A stretch of DNA of 64,000 nt from Phreatobacter cathodiphilus (GCF_003008515.1 NZ_CP027668.1:4430446-4494445); one strand, 5' to 3'; shown: positions 47,689 to 56,936, counted from the first letter of the stretch. Program-made: numbers and translations. Notes: generated by a model not told the origin, from the sequence alone.

Positions 47689-48591
47689 ATGATTCTGGAG
47701 TTCTGGCAGGGCGCGGGAGATCCGGTGCGCGGAGCGGCCGTTCTGGTCCGCGCGGCCGCGACCGCCTGCGCCCTCGGAGCCGCCGGGTCCGCCCTCTTTC
47801 TCGTCTTCATGAGCGAGCGTCTGACGGTCGAGGAGGCACGCGCCGCCCGGCGACGGCTCCTGCTCTTCGCACTCGGCGCTCTCTTTGCCGGAGCGGCGCT
47901 GTGGCCCTTTCGCGCCGCGGCCCTCACGGGTGTCACGGCGGGCATGGGCCGCTGGCCGATCTACACGGACATTGCCCGCTCGCCCTTTGGCGATGCCGCC
48001 TTCACCATGGCGGCGGGTGTCGCCCTGCTGCTCTTCGCGCGGGTTCGGACCGCCTGGGGCGCCGGGCTCGGCACGGCGGGGGCCCTCCTCGTCTGCATCG
48101 GCCTTGCCCTGGCGGGCCATGCCGGCGGCCACGCACGACGCCAGGAGGTCCTCGCGCTCTCCGTCGTCCATGCGATGGCCGCCGCCTTCTGGTTCGGCGG
48201 TCTGTTCTCTCTGCGCACCGTCGCAGGGCGGCGCGATCCGCGCTCGGCGGCGGAGGCCGTGCTCGCATGGTCGCGCCACGCCATGGTCTTCGCCGGCCTT
48301 GCCGTCGCCTCGGGCCTGGCGCTGGCCCTCGCCTTCGCCGGGCCGCCCACCCAGATGGTCCGGAGCGGCTACGGCTGGGTGGTGCTCGCCAAGAGCGGCC
48401 TGGTGGTGGCCATGGTGCTAGGCGCCCTCGCCAGCCGCTTCCGGCACGCGCGGCTGATGGAACGGGGGGACGTTCTGGCGGGGGACGCCCTGCGTAGCTC
48501 CTGCACCCGCCAGATCCTCTTCGCGCTTCTCATTCTCTATGCCGGCGCCGAACTCACGGCGGCCGACCTGCCGGCCGCGGCCACCCGCTGA
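47689..48591 (+). CDS. CopD family membrane protein
   Basis: A 300-residue membrane protein with about eight hydrophobic segments. The region ALAGHAGGHARRQEVLALSV, SVVHAMAAAFWFGGLFSLRT is characteristic of the CopD/PcoD domain, where paired His residues may carry copper. It follows the MFS gene by 15 bases on the same strand and may be part of that transcript. A copper uptake or resistance role is the family association; nothing here shows direction or metal. Confidence 0.82.
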   Translation: MILEFWQGAGDPVRGAAVLVRAAATACALGAAGSALFLVFMSERLTVEEARAARRRLLLFALGALFAGAALWPFRAAALTGVTAGMGRWPIYTDIARSPFGDAAFTMAAGVALLLFARVRTAWGAGLGTAGALLVCIGLALAGHAGGHARRQEVLALSVVHAMAAAFWFGGLFSLRTVAGRRDPRSAAEAVLAWSRHAMVFAGLAVASGLALALAFAGPPTQMVRSGYGWVVLAKSGLVVAMVLGALASRFRHARLMERGDVLAGDALRSSCTRQILFALLILYAGAELTAADLPAAATR

Positions 48592-48622
48592 GCCGGAGGT
48601 CGATGCCGAGGGGATGAGAGGC

Positions 48623-49183
48623 ATGACTACCACCCGCGATCCTCGAGATGCCTACCGGCCGAACGTCGGTGTGGCGCTGTTCGACGCCCTCGGCCGGGTC
48701 CTGATCGCCCGCCGCATCGGCGACGACGGTCCCGAAGTCATCGCGCCGGGATACGAGTGGCAGATGCCCCAGGGCGGCGTCGACCCCGGCGAAACGGCCG
48801 AGGATGCGGCCCGGCGCGAGCTCTTCGAGGAGACCGGCGTTGTCTCGGCGGCGCTGCTCGGACAGTTGGATCGGGAGGTGAACTATGATTGGCCGCCCTA
48901 TTACGGGCCACCCCACCGCCTCGCGCGCTGGCGCGGCCAGAGACAGGTCTGGTTCGCCTTCCGCTTCACCGGACAGGACAGCGAAATCGACGTGGCGCCG
49001 CCGGGCGCAGGCGCCGCAGCCGAATTCGATGCCTGGCGCTGGGAACGGCTCGCGGCGCTTCCGGCTCTCGTCGTCCCCTACAAGCGGCGGGTCTACGAGG
49101 CCGTCGCCGACGGTTTCGGCCGCTTCGCGCATCCCCTCCTTCGGCAGGAGTCCCCGTCCTTGCCGGTCCCGCCCCGATCATGA
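48623..49183 (+). CDS. rppH: RNA pyrophosphohydrolase (Nudix)
   Basis: A 186-residue Nudix enzyme. The Nudix box is complete (GGVDPGETAEDAARRELFEE followed by TGV) and is preceded by YRPNVGVALFDALGRVLIAR and WQMPQGG, the RppH signature; the diagnostic YDWPPYY-like region (NYDWPPYYG) is also present. RppH removes pyrophosphate from mRNA 5' ends to start decay. The start at 48623 (MTTTRDPRD) is supported by an upstream GAGGGG and AGAGG; 48614 is a second in-frame ATG. Confidence 0.93.
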   Translation: MTTTRDPRDAYRPNVGVALFDALGRVLIARRIGDDGPEVIAPGYEWQMPQGGVDPGETAEDAARRELFEETGVVSAALLGQLDREVNYDWPPYYGPPHRLARWRGQRQVWFAFRFTGQDSEIDVAPPGAGAAAEFDAWRWERLAALPALVVPYKRRVYEAVADGFGRFAHPLLRQESPSLPVPPRS

Positions 49184-49243
49184 TCTGGTCACGATGGCCG
49201 ACGATGGTCGCGCCGCCTGCCGCATGCCGATGGACCCTTCCCG

Positions 49244-50884
49244 ATGACCGATGCCGTGACCCGCGCTTTCGAGGCGCTCGAAGCCAACCGCCGGGCCATG
49301 ATGGTGATGTCTCTGCCAGAGCTGTTCGGTGAGGATCCCCGCCGTTTCGAGCGCTTCTCGCTGAAGCTCGGTCCGCTGCTGATGGACTTCTCGAAGACGC
49401 GCGTCGCCACCTCGACCATGCGTCTGCTCGTCGACCTGGCCAAGGCCGCCGGCGTCGAGGAGAAGCGCGACGCCATGTTCGCCGGCGAGCGCATCAACGT
49501 CACGGAGAACCGCGCGGTGCTGCACGTGGCACTGCGCAACCTCTCCGGCGCTCCCATGATGTGCGACGGTCGCGATGTCATGCCGGAGGTCGCCGCCGAA
49601 CGCGAGCGCTGCTTCGCCTTCGCCGAGGCGGTCCGCACCGGTGCGCTGCGCGGGGCCACGGGCAAGCGCTTCACCACCATCGTCAACATCGGCATCGGCG
49701 GCTCGGATCTCGGCCCCGCCATGGCCGCCGAGGCGCTCTCCCCCTACATCCGCCGCGGCCTGTCCGTGCGCTTCGTCTCCAATGTCGACGGCGCCCACAT
49801 CGCCGACACGCTGAGGGGCCTCGACCCAGCCCGCACGCTCTTCGTGGTGGTCTCCAAGACCTTCACCACCGTCGAGACCATGACCAATGCCCAGACGGCG
49901 CGGAATTGGGTGGCGCAGGCGCTGGGCGAGGATGCCGTCGGCGCCCATTTCGCCGCGGTCTCAACCAATCTCGCCGCGGTCAACGCCTTCGGCATCGCCG
50001 AGGCTGCCATGTTCCGCTTCTGGGACTGGGTGGGCGGGCGCTATTCCGTCTGGTCGGCCGTCGGCCTGTCGCTGATGATCGCCGTCGGGCCGCGGCATTT
50101 CACGGCCTTCCTGGCGGGGGCCGAGCGCGTCGACCAGCACTTCCGCACGGCGCCGCTGAAGCGCAACATGCCGGTGATCATGGGCCTTCTCGGCCTCTGG
50201 CACCGCAACGTCTGGTCCTATGCCAGCCACGCCGTGCTGCCCTACGACCAGAGGCTCGCCCGCCTGCCCGCCCACCTCCAGCAGCTCGACATGGAGAGCC
50301 TCGGCAAGGGCGTGACCATGGAAGGCAAGGCGGTGACGCGACCGACCGGTCCCATCATCTGGGGCGAGCCCGGCACCAACGGCCAGCACGCCTTCTTCCA
50401 GCTCCTGCACCAGGGCACCGAGATCGTCCCCTGCGACTTTCTCGTCGCCGCCTCGCCGCACGAGCGCGGCCGTCGGCACCACGACCTGCTGATCGCCAAC
50501 TGCCTCGCCCAGAGCAAGGCGATGATGAAGGGCCGCAGCTTCGAGGAGGCGCGCGACCAGCTCATCGCCCGCGGCATGAGCCGGGCTGAGGCCGAGCGCC
50601 TGGCCCCGCACCGGGTCTTCCCCGGCGACAGGCCGTCGACGACCTTCCTCTACCGCAAGCTTGACCCGGCGACCCTCGGCATGATCGTCGCCCTCTACGA
50701 GCACAAGGTCTTCGTCATGGCCGCCGTCCTCGGCATCAACGCCTTCGACCAGTGGGGCGTCGAGCTCGGCAAGGAATTGGCCACGGTGCTCGAGCCCCTG
50801 GTCGCCGGCCCCGGCGGCGCCGAGGAGGGGCTGGATTCCTCAACCGCAGGGCTGCTCGCGCAGTTGAGGAAGCTGAGGGTGTGA
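49244..50884 (+). CDS. pgi: Glucose-6-phosphate isomerase
   Basis: A 546-residue enzyme interconverting glucose 6-phosphate and fructose 6-phosphate. Conserved segments: [40 protein letters not shown] (phosphate-binding), [23 protein letters not shown] (here [19 protein letters not shown]), [19 protein letters not shown] (catalytic Glu/His region) and [14 protein letters not shown] with the catalytic Lys. Full length. It follows rppH by 60 bases; no other glycolytic genes are near. Confidence 0.97.
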   Translation: MTDAVTRAFEALEANRRAMMVMSLPELFGEDPRRFERFSLKLGPLLMDFSKTRVATSTMRLLVDLAKAAGVEEKRDAMFAGERINVTENRAVLHVALRNLSGAPMMCDGRDVMPEVAAERERCFAFAEAVRTGALRGATGKRFTTIVNIGIGGSDLGPAMAAEALSPYIRRGLSVRFVSNVDGAHIADTLRGLDPARTLFVVVSKTFTTVETMTNAQTARNWVAQALGEDAVGAHFAAVSTNLAAVNAFGIAEAAMFRFWDWVGGRYSVWSAVGLSLMIAVGPRHFTAFLAGAERVDQHFRTAPLKRNMPVIMGLLGLWHRNVWSYASHAVLPYDQRLARLPAHLQQLDMESLGKGVTMEGKAVTRPTGPIIWGEPGTNGQHAFFQLLHQGTEIVPCDFLVAASPHERGRRHHDLLIANCLAQSKAMMKGRSFEEARDQLIARGMSRAEAERLAPHRVFPGDRPSTTFLYRKLDPATLGMIVALYEHKVFVMAAVLGINAFDQWGVELGKELATVLEPLVAGPGGAEEGLDSSTAGLLAQLRKLRV

Positions 50885-50923
50885 GGCGACGACAGGCGCC
50901 TGCGTCACCGACACGCCGGTTCC

Positions 50924-51012
50924 GTCATGGCCGGGCTCGGCCTGGCCATCCACGACTTCGACCCGAGATTTCAGGACAATTCGTGGATGCCCGGGACGAG
51001 TCAGGGCATGAC
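50924..51012. repeat. Imperfect palindromic intergenic repeat
   Basis: Two 31-base arms (50924-50954 and 50982-51012) match as inverted repeats at 25 of 31 positions, with a 27-base loop; ends read GTCATGGCCGGGCT and the mirrored GGGCATGAC. It sits between the convergent pgi and binding-protein genes and resembles the dispersed palindromes common in intergenic DNA of alphaproteobacteria. It may also serve as a bidirectional terminator. Confidence 0.6.
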
Positions 51013-51059
51013 GCCGGAGGAGGCGAACGGCTCGGCGTCCCGCCCTTCGACGCGGCCCC

Positions 51060-52706
51060 TTACGCCGCCGGCCCCACCGTCACCGGGGTGTAGTCCTGGA
51101 ACCAGTTGCGCGCCTGCACGAAGCCCTTCACCCGGGCGGACAGGCCGCGCGGATTGAGGTCGTGGACCACGAACAGCGCCGCGGCGTCGTCGACCAGCAG
51201 GGCGTGGAGCTTGCCCATGGCCTCGTTCTGCGCCGCCGGCTCGAAGGCCTCCCGCATCACCTTGATCTGGGCGTCGACCGCCGGATTGTTGTACCAGCCC
51301 CAGTTGACGCCGCGCGGAGCGGTCAGGGTCGAATCGTAGATCACCCAGCCGGTGGTCGGGTCGATGGAGGGGATCGCGATGTTGAGCGCGTGGAAGCCCT
51401 TCTGCTGGTCGGTGCGGGTGCCGCCGCGCAGCATGTTGATGATGGTGGTGAAGTCCACCACCTCGAATTTCACGTCGATCCAGATCTCCTTGAGGTTCTC
51501 CTGGATCATCTCGTTCATCGGCAGCGGCACCATCTGGCCGCCGCCGCCCGACGCGATGACCGAGACGACCTCCAGCCGCTTGGTGGGTCCATAGCCGGCT
51601 TCCGTCATCAGTTTCTTCGCCGCCGCCACGTCGTAGCGGATGTCGAAGCTCGGCTTGCCGAACCACGGGTCGCCGGGCAGCACCTTGCCCTTGGCGGGCA
51701 GGGCCGTGCCGGAGAGGAGCTGCACCATGCTGTCGCGGTCGATGGCGAGGTTGGCCGCCCGCCGCACCCTGACGTCGGCGAAGGGCGTGCCGGGATTGAC
51801 GTTGAGGCGCCAGGCCCAGATGTGCGGATATGAGTTCTGGATCACCTGCATGCCCGCCGCCTTCAGCGAGGGGATGGCGTCGGGGGGCAGGGTCTCGGCG
51901 ATGTCGATGGTGCCGGCGCGCAGCGCGGCGATGCGGGCATTGCCGTCCGGAATCGGCAGCAGCACGGTGCGGGCCGTCTTCGGCACGCGCCCCTTGTCCC
52001 AATAGACGGTGTTCGCCTCTAGCTCGACCCGCTCGCGGGGCGTCACCGACACCACCTTGTAGGGGCCGGTGCCGGCCGGGCGCTGGGTGAATTTCTGCCA
52101 GTCGCCACCGAGTTCGGCGAGACGCGCGGGGCTGACGAACCACAGATAGGCGAGCTGGTAGGGCAGCATGCCGTCGACGACGTTGGTGGTCACCGCGATA
52201 GTCTTCGCGTCGATCTTGGCGTAGCCGGCTATCGATGACAGGCGCGAACGCACGAGGCCGACGCGCGGCTGGTGGAACTGCGGCGCGTCGGACTTGAAGA
52301 TGGAATCGAAGTTCCAGATCGCGGCGTCGGCGTCGAAGGGCGTTCCGTCGTGGAAGGTCACGCCCTCGCGCAGCGTGATGATCCAGCGCTGCTTGTTGGC
52401 CGGGTCGACCTCCCACTTCGTCGCGAGGCCGGGGGTGAGGCCGGAGGGCTGGTCGGCCTTCGACATGTCCCAGTTCACAAGGGCGTCGAAGACCATGTAG
52501 GCGCCGAAGCGAAGGCCCTCGAAGCCGCCCTCGGGCCCGCCCCACATGCGCGGGACGTCCGACAGCGAGATGCCGATGCGCAGGGGCCCGCCGTTCGCCT
52601 GGGCGCGGGCGAGGTCGGGGACCGCCGCGGCGCCGGCCAGGGCGGCGCCGGCCTTCAGCACGGTGCGGCGGGAAAAGGCACTGGTCGAAGAGGACTTGCG
52701 CGGCAT
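51060..52706 (-). CDS. ABC transporter substrate-binding protein, family 5 (peptide type)
   Basis: A 548-residue periplasmic protein with a classical Tat signal (SRRTVLKAGAALAGAAAVPD). The mature sequence is a family 5 (DppA/OppA/NikA-type) binding protein, shown by SGLTPGLATKWEVDPANKQR, WIITLREGVTFHDGTPFDAD and, later, VRRAANLAIDRDSMVQLLSG. No dpp/opp permease or ATPase genes are next to it. It precedes, on the same strand, the N-carbamoylase gene region (the carbamoylase lies upstream by transcription, with 183 bases between). The ligand could be a peptide or other amino acid derivative. Confidence 0.9.
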   Translation of the reverse strand: MPRKSSSTSAFSRRTVLKAGAALAGAAAVPDLARAQANGGPLRIGISLSDVPRMWGGPEGGFEGLRFGAYMVFDALVNWDMSKADQPSGLTPGLATKWEVDPANKQRWIITLREGVTFHDGTPFDADAAIWNFDSIFKSDAPQFHQPRVGLVRSRLSSIAGYAKIDAKTIAVTTNVVDGMLPYQLAYLWFVSPARLAELGGDWQKFTQRPAGTGPYKVVSVTPRERVELEANTVYWDKGRVPKTARTVLLPIPDGNARIAALRAGTIDIAETLPPDAIPSLKAAGMQVIQNSYPHIWAWRLNVNPGTPFADVRVRRAANLAIDRDSMVQLLSGTALPAKGKVLPGDPWFGKPSFDIRYDVAAAKKLMTEAGYGPTKRLEVVSVIASGGGGQMVPLPMNEMIQENLKEIWIDVKFEVVDFTTIINMLRGGTRTDQQKGFHALNIAIPSIDPTTGWVIYDSTLTAPRGVNWGWYNNPAVDAQIKVMREAFEPAAQNEAMGKLHALLVDDAAALFVVHDLNPRGLSARVKGFVQARNWFQDYTPVTVGPAA

Positions 52707-52889
52707 GACGGCCTCCGGGTTCGCTCACCTAGAGACCGTGCATACAATTCATGTGCCAGCCGGCAGTATGCGCTATCTATCTGCGAGAGCGAGTGAAACG
52801 GCGGATGTGCCGTTGTCGCCGGGTGGATTCGGAAGCGGCAGTCTGCCTCCCCTCAAGGCAACAACCGCCGCTGGCGCAGCCGCGGGCAG

Positions 52890-53825
52890 TTAGCGCCCGA
52901 GGGGTTCGCCGACGCCCACCCGCTCGGTGATCAGGCCGTAATGCTCGGTCCGGCGGTGGCGCTTGAAGTCGAAGATCGTCTCCTTGCCGAAGACGGTGTC
53001 GTCGAGATCGCAGGCATGAACGAGCACGCCGTCGTCCTCGTGCGGCAGCTCGCCGACGATCTTGCCGTTGGGATCGACGATCAGCGTGCCGCCCATCAGG
53101 TGGTTGCCGTCCTCGGTGCCGGCCTTGGCGACCGCCACAACCCAGGTGGCGTTCTGATAGGCGCCGGCCTGGCAGGACAGGCGGTGATGGAACAGCCGGT
53201 CCTCCATGCCCTCGCCGGCGCGCTGCGAATTGACCGAAGGCGTGTTGAAGCCGAGCACCACCATCTCGACGCCCTGCAGGCCCATGACGCGGTAGGTCTC
53301 CGGCCAGCGGCGATCGTTGCAGATGGCCATGCCAATGAGTCCGCCCGCGAAGCGCCAGACCGGAAAGCCGGTGTCGCCCGGTTCGAAATAGCGCTTCTCC
53401 AGGTGCTGGTGGGTGCGGCCGGTATCGAACTCCACATGGCCGGGCAGGTGGGTCTTGCGGTACTTGCCGACGATGGTGCCGGCCTTGTCGACGAGGATCG
53501 AGGTGTTGAAATGGTGCCCGTCGGGGGTCAGCTCGGCATAGCCGAAGCTCATCGCCATCCCCAGCGCCCTGGCCTTGTCGAAGAGCGGCTGCGTCGCCGC
53601 ATTGGGCATGGACGACTCGAACCAGTGGTCCATCTTCGTCCGGTCCTCTTCGTACCAGCGCGGGAAGAAGGTGGTCAGCGCCAGCTCCGGATAGACGATG
53701 AAGGTCGCGCCCTTGGCCTTCGCCTCCTCCATCAGCGTGATCATGCGGGCGACGACGCTCTCGCGGCTCTCGGCCTTCTGGATGGGGCCGAGCTGCGCTG
53801 CGGCGACGGTGACGATGCGGGCCAT
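52890..53825 (-). CDS. N-carbamoyl-D-amino acid hydrolase (nitrilase superfamily)
   Basis: A 311-residue carbon-nitrogen hydrolase. The catalytic triad is E47 (VYPELALTTF), K124 (KYRKTHLPG) and C169 (MAICNDRRWPE), spaced just as in Agrobacterium D-carbamoylase. RYFEPGDTGFPVW and GFNTPSVNSQRAGEGMEDRL are also typical. It hydrolyses N-carbamoyl-D-amino acids to the D-amino acid, CO2 and ammonia, the last step of hydantoin breakdown. No hydantoinase gene is in the window. It lies 17 bases after an amino acid ABC permease gene on the same strand, so it is probably part of that operon. The start at 53825 replaces an unlike upstream extension. Confidence 0.92.
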   Translation of the reverse strand: MARIVTVAAAQLGPIQKAESRESVVARMITLMEEAKAKGATFIVYPELALTTFFPRWYEEDRTKMDHWFESSMPNAATQPLFDKARALGMAMSFGYAELTPDGHHFNTSILVDKAGTIVGKYRKTHLPGHVEFDTGRTHQHLEKRYFEPGDTGFPVWRFAGGLIGMAICNDRRWPETYRVMGLQGVEMVVLGFNTPSVNSQRAGEGMEDRLFHHRLSCQAGAYQNATWVVAVAKAGTEDGNHLMGGTLIVDPNGKIVGELPHEDDGVLVHACDLDDTVFGKETIFDFKRHRRTEHYGLITERVGVGEPLGR

Positions 53826-53842
53826 GACGGTCTCCTGACGAC

Positions 53843-54508
53843 TTAATGTCCGAGCCGGTGCTCGAGCCGGCTGACGAGCCGGACGACGGGCCACAGGACG
53901 ATGAGATAGAGGAAGGCGGCGAGGACGATGGGGGAGGTGTTGTAGGTGACGCTGCGCGCCATGTCGGCGGCGTAGAGGAGCTCGGTGAAGGAGACGACCG
54001 AGGCGATGGAGGTGAGCTTGATCACCTCCACCGTGTTCGAGACGAGGTCAGGCAGCACGTTGCGGCTCGCCTGAGGCAGCACGACGTGGCGATAGGTCTG
54101 CAGCCAGGTCAGCCCCGTCGAGCGCGCCGCCTCCCACTGCCCCTTGCCTACCGATTCGATGCCGGCCCGGAAGATCTCGCCGTAGAAGGATGAGGCGTTG
54201 AGCAGGAAGGCGATGCACACCGCGGTGAACGGGGTCATGCGGATGCCGGCGAAGGGCAGGCCCGAATAGATGACGATCAGCAGCACCAGCGGCGGAACGG
54301 CGCGGAAGAAGTCGACATAGGCCTTGGTGATGAGGCGCAGCGCCCGCGCGTGCGAGATCGAGCCGGTTGCCACCACGAGGCCGCCGGCGAGGCCGAGCGG
54401 GATCACCGCGAGGCAGAGCAGCAGGGTCATCTGCGCGCCGCCGAAAATGATCGGCCAGGCCTGCCGCATGATGTCGAAGTTGAGGAACTGGAAGAGGAAG
54501 ATCTCCAT
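53843..54508 (-). CDS. Polar amino acid ABC transporter permease
   Basis: A 221-residue HisM/HisQ-type permease. The permease signature is seen in DFFRAVPPLVLLIVIYSGLP and in FRAGIESVGKGQWEAARSTG followed by LTWLQTYRHVVLPQA, the cytoplasmic EAA loop that docks on the ATPase. It pairs with the permease encoded just upstream (1-base overlap, TGATG). The start at 54508 is fixed by that overlap and the first helix. Confidence 0.92.
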   Translation of the reverse strand: MEIFLFQFLNFDIMRQAWPIIFGGAQMTLLLCLAVIPLGLAGGLVVATGSISHARALRLITKAYVDFFRAVPPLVLLIVIYSGLPFAGIRMTPFTAVCIAFLLNASSFYGEIFRAGIESVGKGQWEAARSTGLTWLQTYRHVVLPQASRNVLPDLVSNTVEVIKLTSIASVVSFTELLYAADMARSVTYNTSPIVLAAFLYLIVLWPVVRLVSRLEHRLGH

Positions 54509-55191
54509 CACGCCCTCTTCCAGGCGAAGCGGCGCTCGATCCACGAGCCCAGCGCCACCACCGGCACGAAGATGACCACATAGGCGACGGCCGCCATCAT
54601 CAGGGGCGTGGCGTTGCCCGACAGCGACATGGCCGAGGTGCCCTGGTTCATGATCTCGCCGACGCCGATCACCGTGCCGAGGGCGGTGTTCTTGGTCACC
54701 GCGATGGTGCGGTTGGTCAGCGGCGGCACGCAGATGCGGATCGCCTGCGGCAGGATCACCGAGGTCATGGTCTGCCAGTGGGAGAGGCCGGTGGAGCGCG
54801 CCGCCTCCCATTGTCCCTTGCGCACCGAGACGATGCCAGACCAGAAGATCTCCTCGGCGAAGGCCGCGAGCACCAGCGACAGGACCAGCCAGAGCACGGC
54901 GAAGCCGGAAATGTTGATGCCGAGATTGGGCAGGCCGAAATAGACGATGAGGATGGCGACCAGCGGCGGCAGGGCGCGGAACATGTCGACGAAGACGATG
55001 ATCGGCGCATTGGCGAGGCGCGACCGGTAGCTGCGGATCACCGCCAGGGCGAGCCCGAGGGCGAGGCCCGTGATCACCACCGCCACGGCGATCTCAAGCG
55101 TCACCGCGATGCCGGAGAGGATGTCGGGCCAGTAGCGGGCGATCAGCTCCGGCTTGAGGAAGGCGTCCTGAAAGCGCTCGAGGCCGGTCAT
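54508..55191 (-). CDS. Polar amino acid ABC transporter permease
   Basis: A 227-residue HisM/HisQ-type permease with five or so helices, starting with ILSGIAVTLEIAVAVVITGL. The EAA loop is SGIVSVRKGQWEAARSTGLS followed by HWQTMTSVILPQAI, and DMFRALPPLVAILIVYFGLP is typical. Together with the second permease it forms the membrane channel of the transporter. Order on the strand: binding protein, ATPase, this permease, second permease, D-carbamoylase. Confidence 0.92.
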   Translation of the reverse strand: MTGLERFQDAFLKPELIARYWPDILSGIAVTLEIAVAVVITGLALGLALAVIRSYRSRLANAPIIVFVDMFRALPPLVAILIVYFGLPNLGINISGFAVLWLVLSLVLAAFAEEIFWSGIVSVRKGQWEAARSTGLSHWQTMTSVILPQAIRICVPPLTNRTIAVTKNTALGTVIGVGEIMNQGTSAMSLSGNATPLMMAAVAYVVIFVPVVALGSWIERRFAWKRA

Positions 55192-55213
55192 GAGAGTTTC
55201 GCGCCGCTGGAGG

Positions 55214-55948
55214 TCACCGCGACAGCTCCCCGACGAAATCGCGCGTGCGCGGATGTTGAGGGTTGCCGAAGATCTCGGCCGGCGTGCCCTGTTCGAGGAT
55301 CTCGCCCTCCGCCATGAAGACGATGCGGTCGGCGGCGTCGCGCGCGAAGCGCATCTCGTGGCTGACGACGACCATGGTCATGCCGGCGGCCTTCAGGTCG
55401 CGCATGACGCCGAGAACGGCGCCGACGAGTTCTGGATCGAGGGCCGAGGTCGGCTCGTCGAAGAGCATGATCTTCGGCTCCAACGCCAGGGCGCGGGCGA
55501 TCGCCACGCGCTGCTGCTGGCCGCCGGAGAGTTCGGACGGATAGCTCGGCGCCTTTTCCTTCAGGCCGACGCGGTCGAGCGCGGCGAGGCCGATGGCTTC
55601 GGCCTCATCCCGGCTCTTGCCGAGCACCTTGCGCAAGGCGAGCGTCACGTTTCCGAGCGCCGTCATGTGCGGGTAGAGGTTGAAGGCCTGGAACACCATG
55701 CCGATCTGCCGGCGCATGGCGTTGATGTCGGTGCCGGGCGCCATCAGGTCGACCCCGTCCACCACCACCTGGCCCGCCGTCGGCTCCTCCAGCCGGTTGC
55801 AGCAGCGCAGCATGGTGGATTTGCCGGAGCCCGAGGGCCCGATGATGAAGACCAGCTCCCGCGCGGCGACGGAAAAGTCGATGCCGCGCAGGATTTCGGT
55901 GGTGCCGAAGCTTTTTCTCAGGCCCCGGACGTCGAGCAGTGCGGACAT
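55214..55948 (-). CDS. Amino acid ABC transporter ATP-binding protein
   Basis: A 244-residue ATPase of the HisP/GlnQ group. Walker A is GPSGSGKSTMLR, the signature LSGGQQQRVAIARALA, Walker B IMLFDEPTSALD and the H-loop VVVSHEM. It energises uptake through the two downstream permeases. The stop of the binding-protein gene overlaps its start by one base (TGATG at 55948), so it is coupled. Confidence 0.95.
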   Translation of the reverse strand: MSALLDVRGLRKSFGTTEILRGIDFSVAARELVFIIGPSGSGKSTMLRCCNRLEEPTAGQVVVDGVDLMAPGTDINAMRRQIGMVFQAFNLYPHMTALGNVTLALRKVLGKSRDEAEAIGLAALDRVGLKEKAPSYPSELSGGQQQRVAIARALALEPKIMLFDEPTSALDPELVGAVLGVMRDLKAAGMTMVVVSHEMRFARDAADRIVFMAEGEILEQGTPAEIFGNPQHPRTRDFVGELSR

Positions 55949-56781
55949 CAGCAGCGCGGCTCGCGGGCCGTCGCGTCATAGCCCGGCAGGCCGGGAACGC
56001 CCGAGCCAGGGAAGATCGTGGCGGCGGCCGAATCCGGGCGCGGCGCGATGCCGAACCACTTCTCGAAGATCTTGGCCATGGTGCCGTCCTTCTTGATGCA
56101 CTCGATGGCGTTCTCGACCATGTCGCGGGTGGCGGTGTCGCCGTTGCGCGCCGGCACGGCCCAGACGAGGCCGGTCTTGTGCAGGTAGTCGAGCTTGATC
56201 TGCGGATTGTTCTTCACCGCGAAGGCGGCGACCGTCTCGGCCGTCACGTTGGCGACGGCGCGACCGGCGATCACCGCCTGCACGGCGTCGGTCTGCGTGC
56301 CGAAGGCCTCCACGCGCCAGCCGACGCTCGCCTCCATCGACTTCGCCCAGCTCTCATAGGCCGAGCCGCGGTTGACCGAGACGACCTTGCCACGCATCGA
56401 GGCGAGGTCGGTGATGGGGGCATCGCCCCGGCGGGTGATCAGGCGGAAGTCGGTGTCGAGATAGCCCTCGGTGAAGAGCATGCTCGTGGCGCGCTCCGGC
56501 GTTGCCGTCACCGGCGCCATGACGAAGTCGTAGGTGCCGGCATTGAGCGCCGGGATGATGCCGGAGAACTGCGTCGAGGTGATCTCGATCGGCCGGCCGA
56601 GCCGCTTGCCGATCTCGTTGGCGAGGTCGACGTTGAAGCCCTGGATGCCGCCCCCCGCGAGGTTCGGGAAGGCGTGCGGGGCGAAGGTGCCGTCGACCGC
56701 GGTCTTGATCGGCGCCTGCGCCAGGGCTTGTCCGGTCATGAGCGCCGCGAGGCCGGCGGCGACGAGAATGGTGCGGAGCAT
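55948..56781 (-). CDS. Amino acid ABC transporter substrate-binding protein
   Basis: A 277-residue family 3 binding protein with a signal peptide (MLRTILVAAGLAALMTGQAL, cleavage near ALAQA). FNVDLANEIGKRLGRPIEIT, IIPALNAGTYDFVMAPVTAT and the hinge VNRGSAYESWAKSM are characteristic. It is the first gene of the ABC operon that ends with the D-carbamoylase, so an N-carbamoyl or hydantoin-like amino acid derivative is a possible ligand, but ordinary amino acids cannot be excluded. The start at 56781 has GAGGG eight bases upstream. Confidence 0.92.
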   Translation of the reverse strand: MLRTILVAAGLAALMTGQALAQAPIKTAVDGTFAPHAFPNLAGGGIQGFNVDLANEIGKRLGRPIEITSTQFSGIIPALNAGTYDFVMAPVTATPERATSMLFTEGYLDTDFRLITRRGDAPITDLASMRGKVVSVNRGSAYESWAKSMEASVGWRVEAFGTQTDAVQAVIAGRAVANVTAETVAAFAVKNNPQIKLDYLHKTGLVWAVPARNGDTATRDMVENAIECIKKDGTMAKIFEKWFGIAPRPDSAAATIFPGSGVPGLPGYDATAREPRC

Positions 56782-56859
56782 GGTGGAAACCCTCTGTTCG
56801 GACACCGCTCTGTCGGCGGCAGGCGGCAACGTAACCACGCGGAAATCGGCACCTCAATA

Positions 56860-56905
56860 TCATTGACGATGAATAATCGGCAGAAGCATATAATGTGCAA
56901 TTATA
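56860..56905. promoter_or_regulatory. AT-rich divergent control region with two dyads
   Basis: Between the ABC operon and the divergent LysR gene lie two inverted repeats: TCAT-TGACG-ATGA (56860-56872) and TATAAT-GTGCA-ATTATA (56889-56905). The second contains the T-N11-A pattern of LysR binding sites. The AT-rich composition stands out from the GC-rich flanks. Confidence 0.6.
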
Positions 56906-56936
56906 CTGCCCGGTCCCTGGGCACGAGGACCCGACG

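Noticed and set aside
46228..48279. Long minus-strand open frame of about 683 codons
   Set aside because: Antisense of the MFS and CopD-like genes; the predicted product is a charged low-complexity sequence without any domain.
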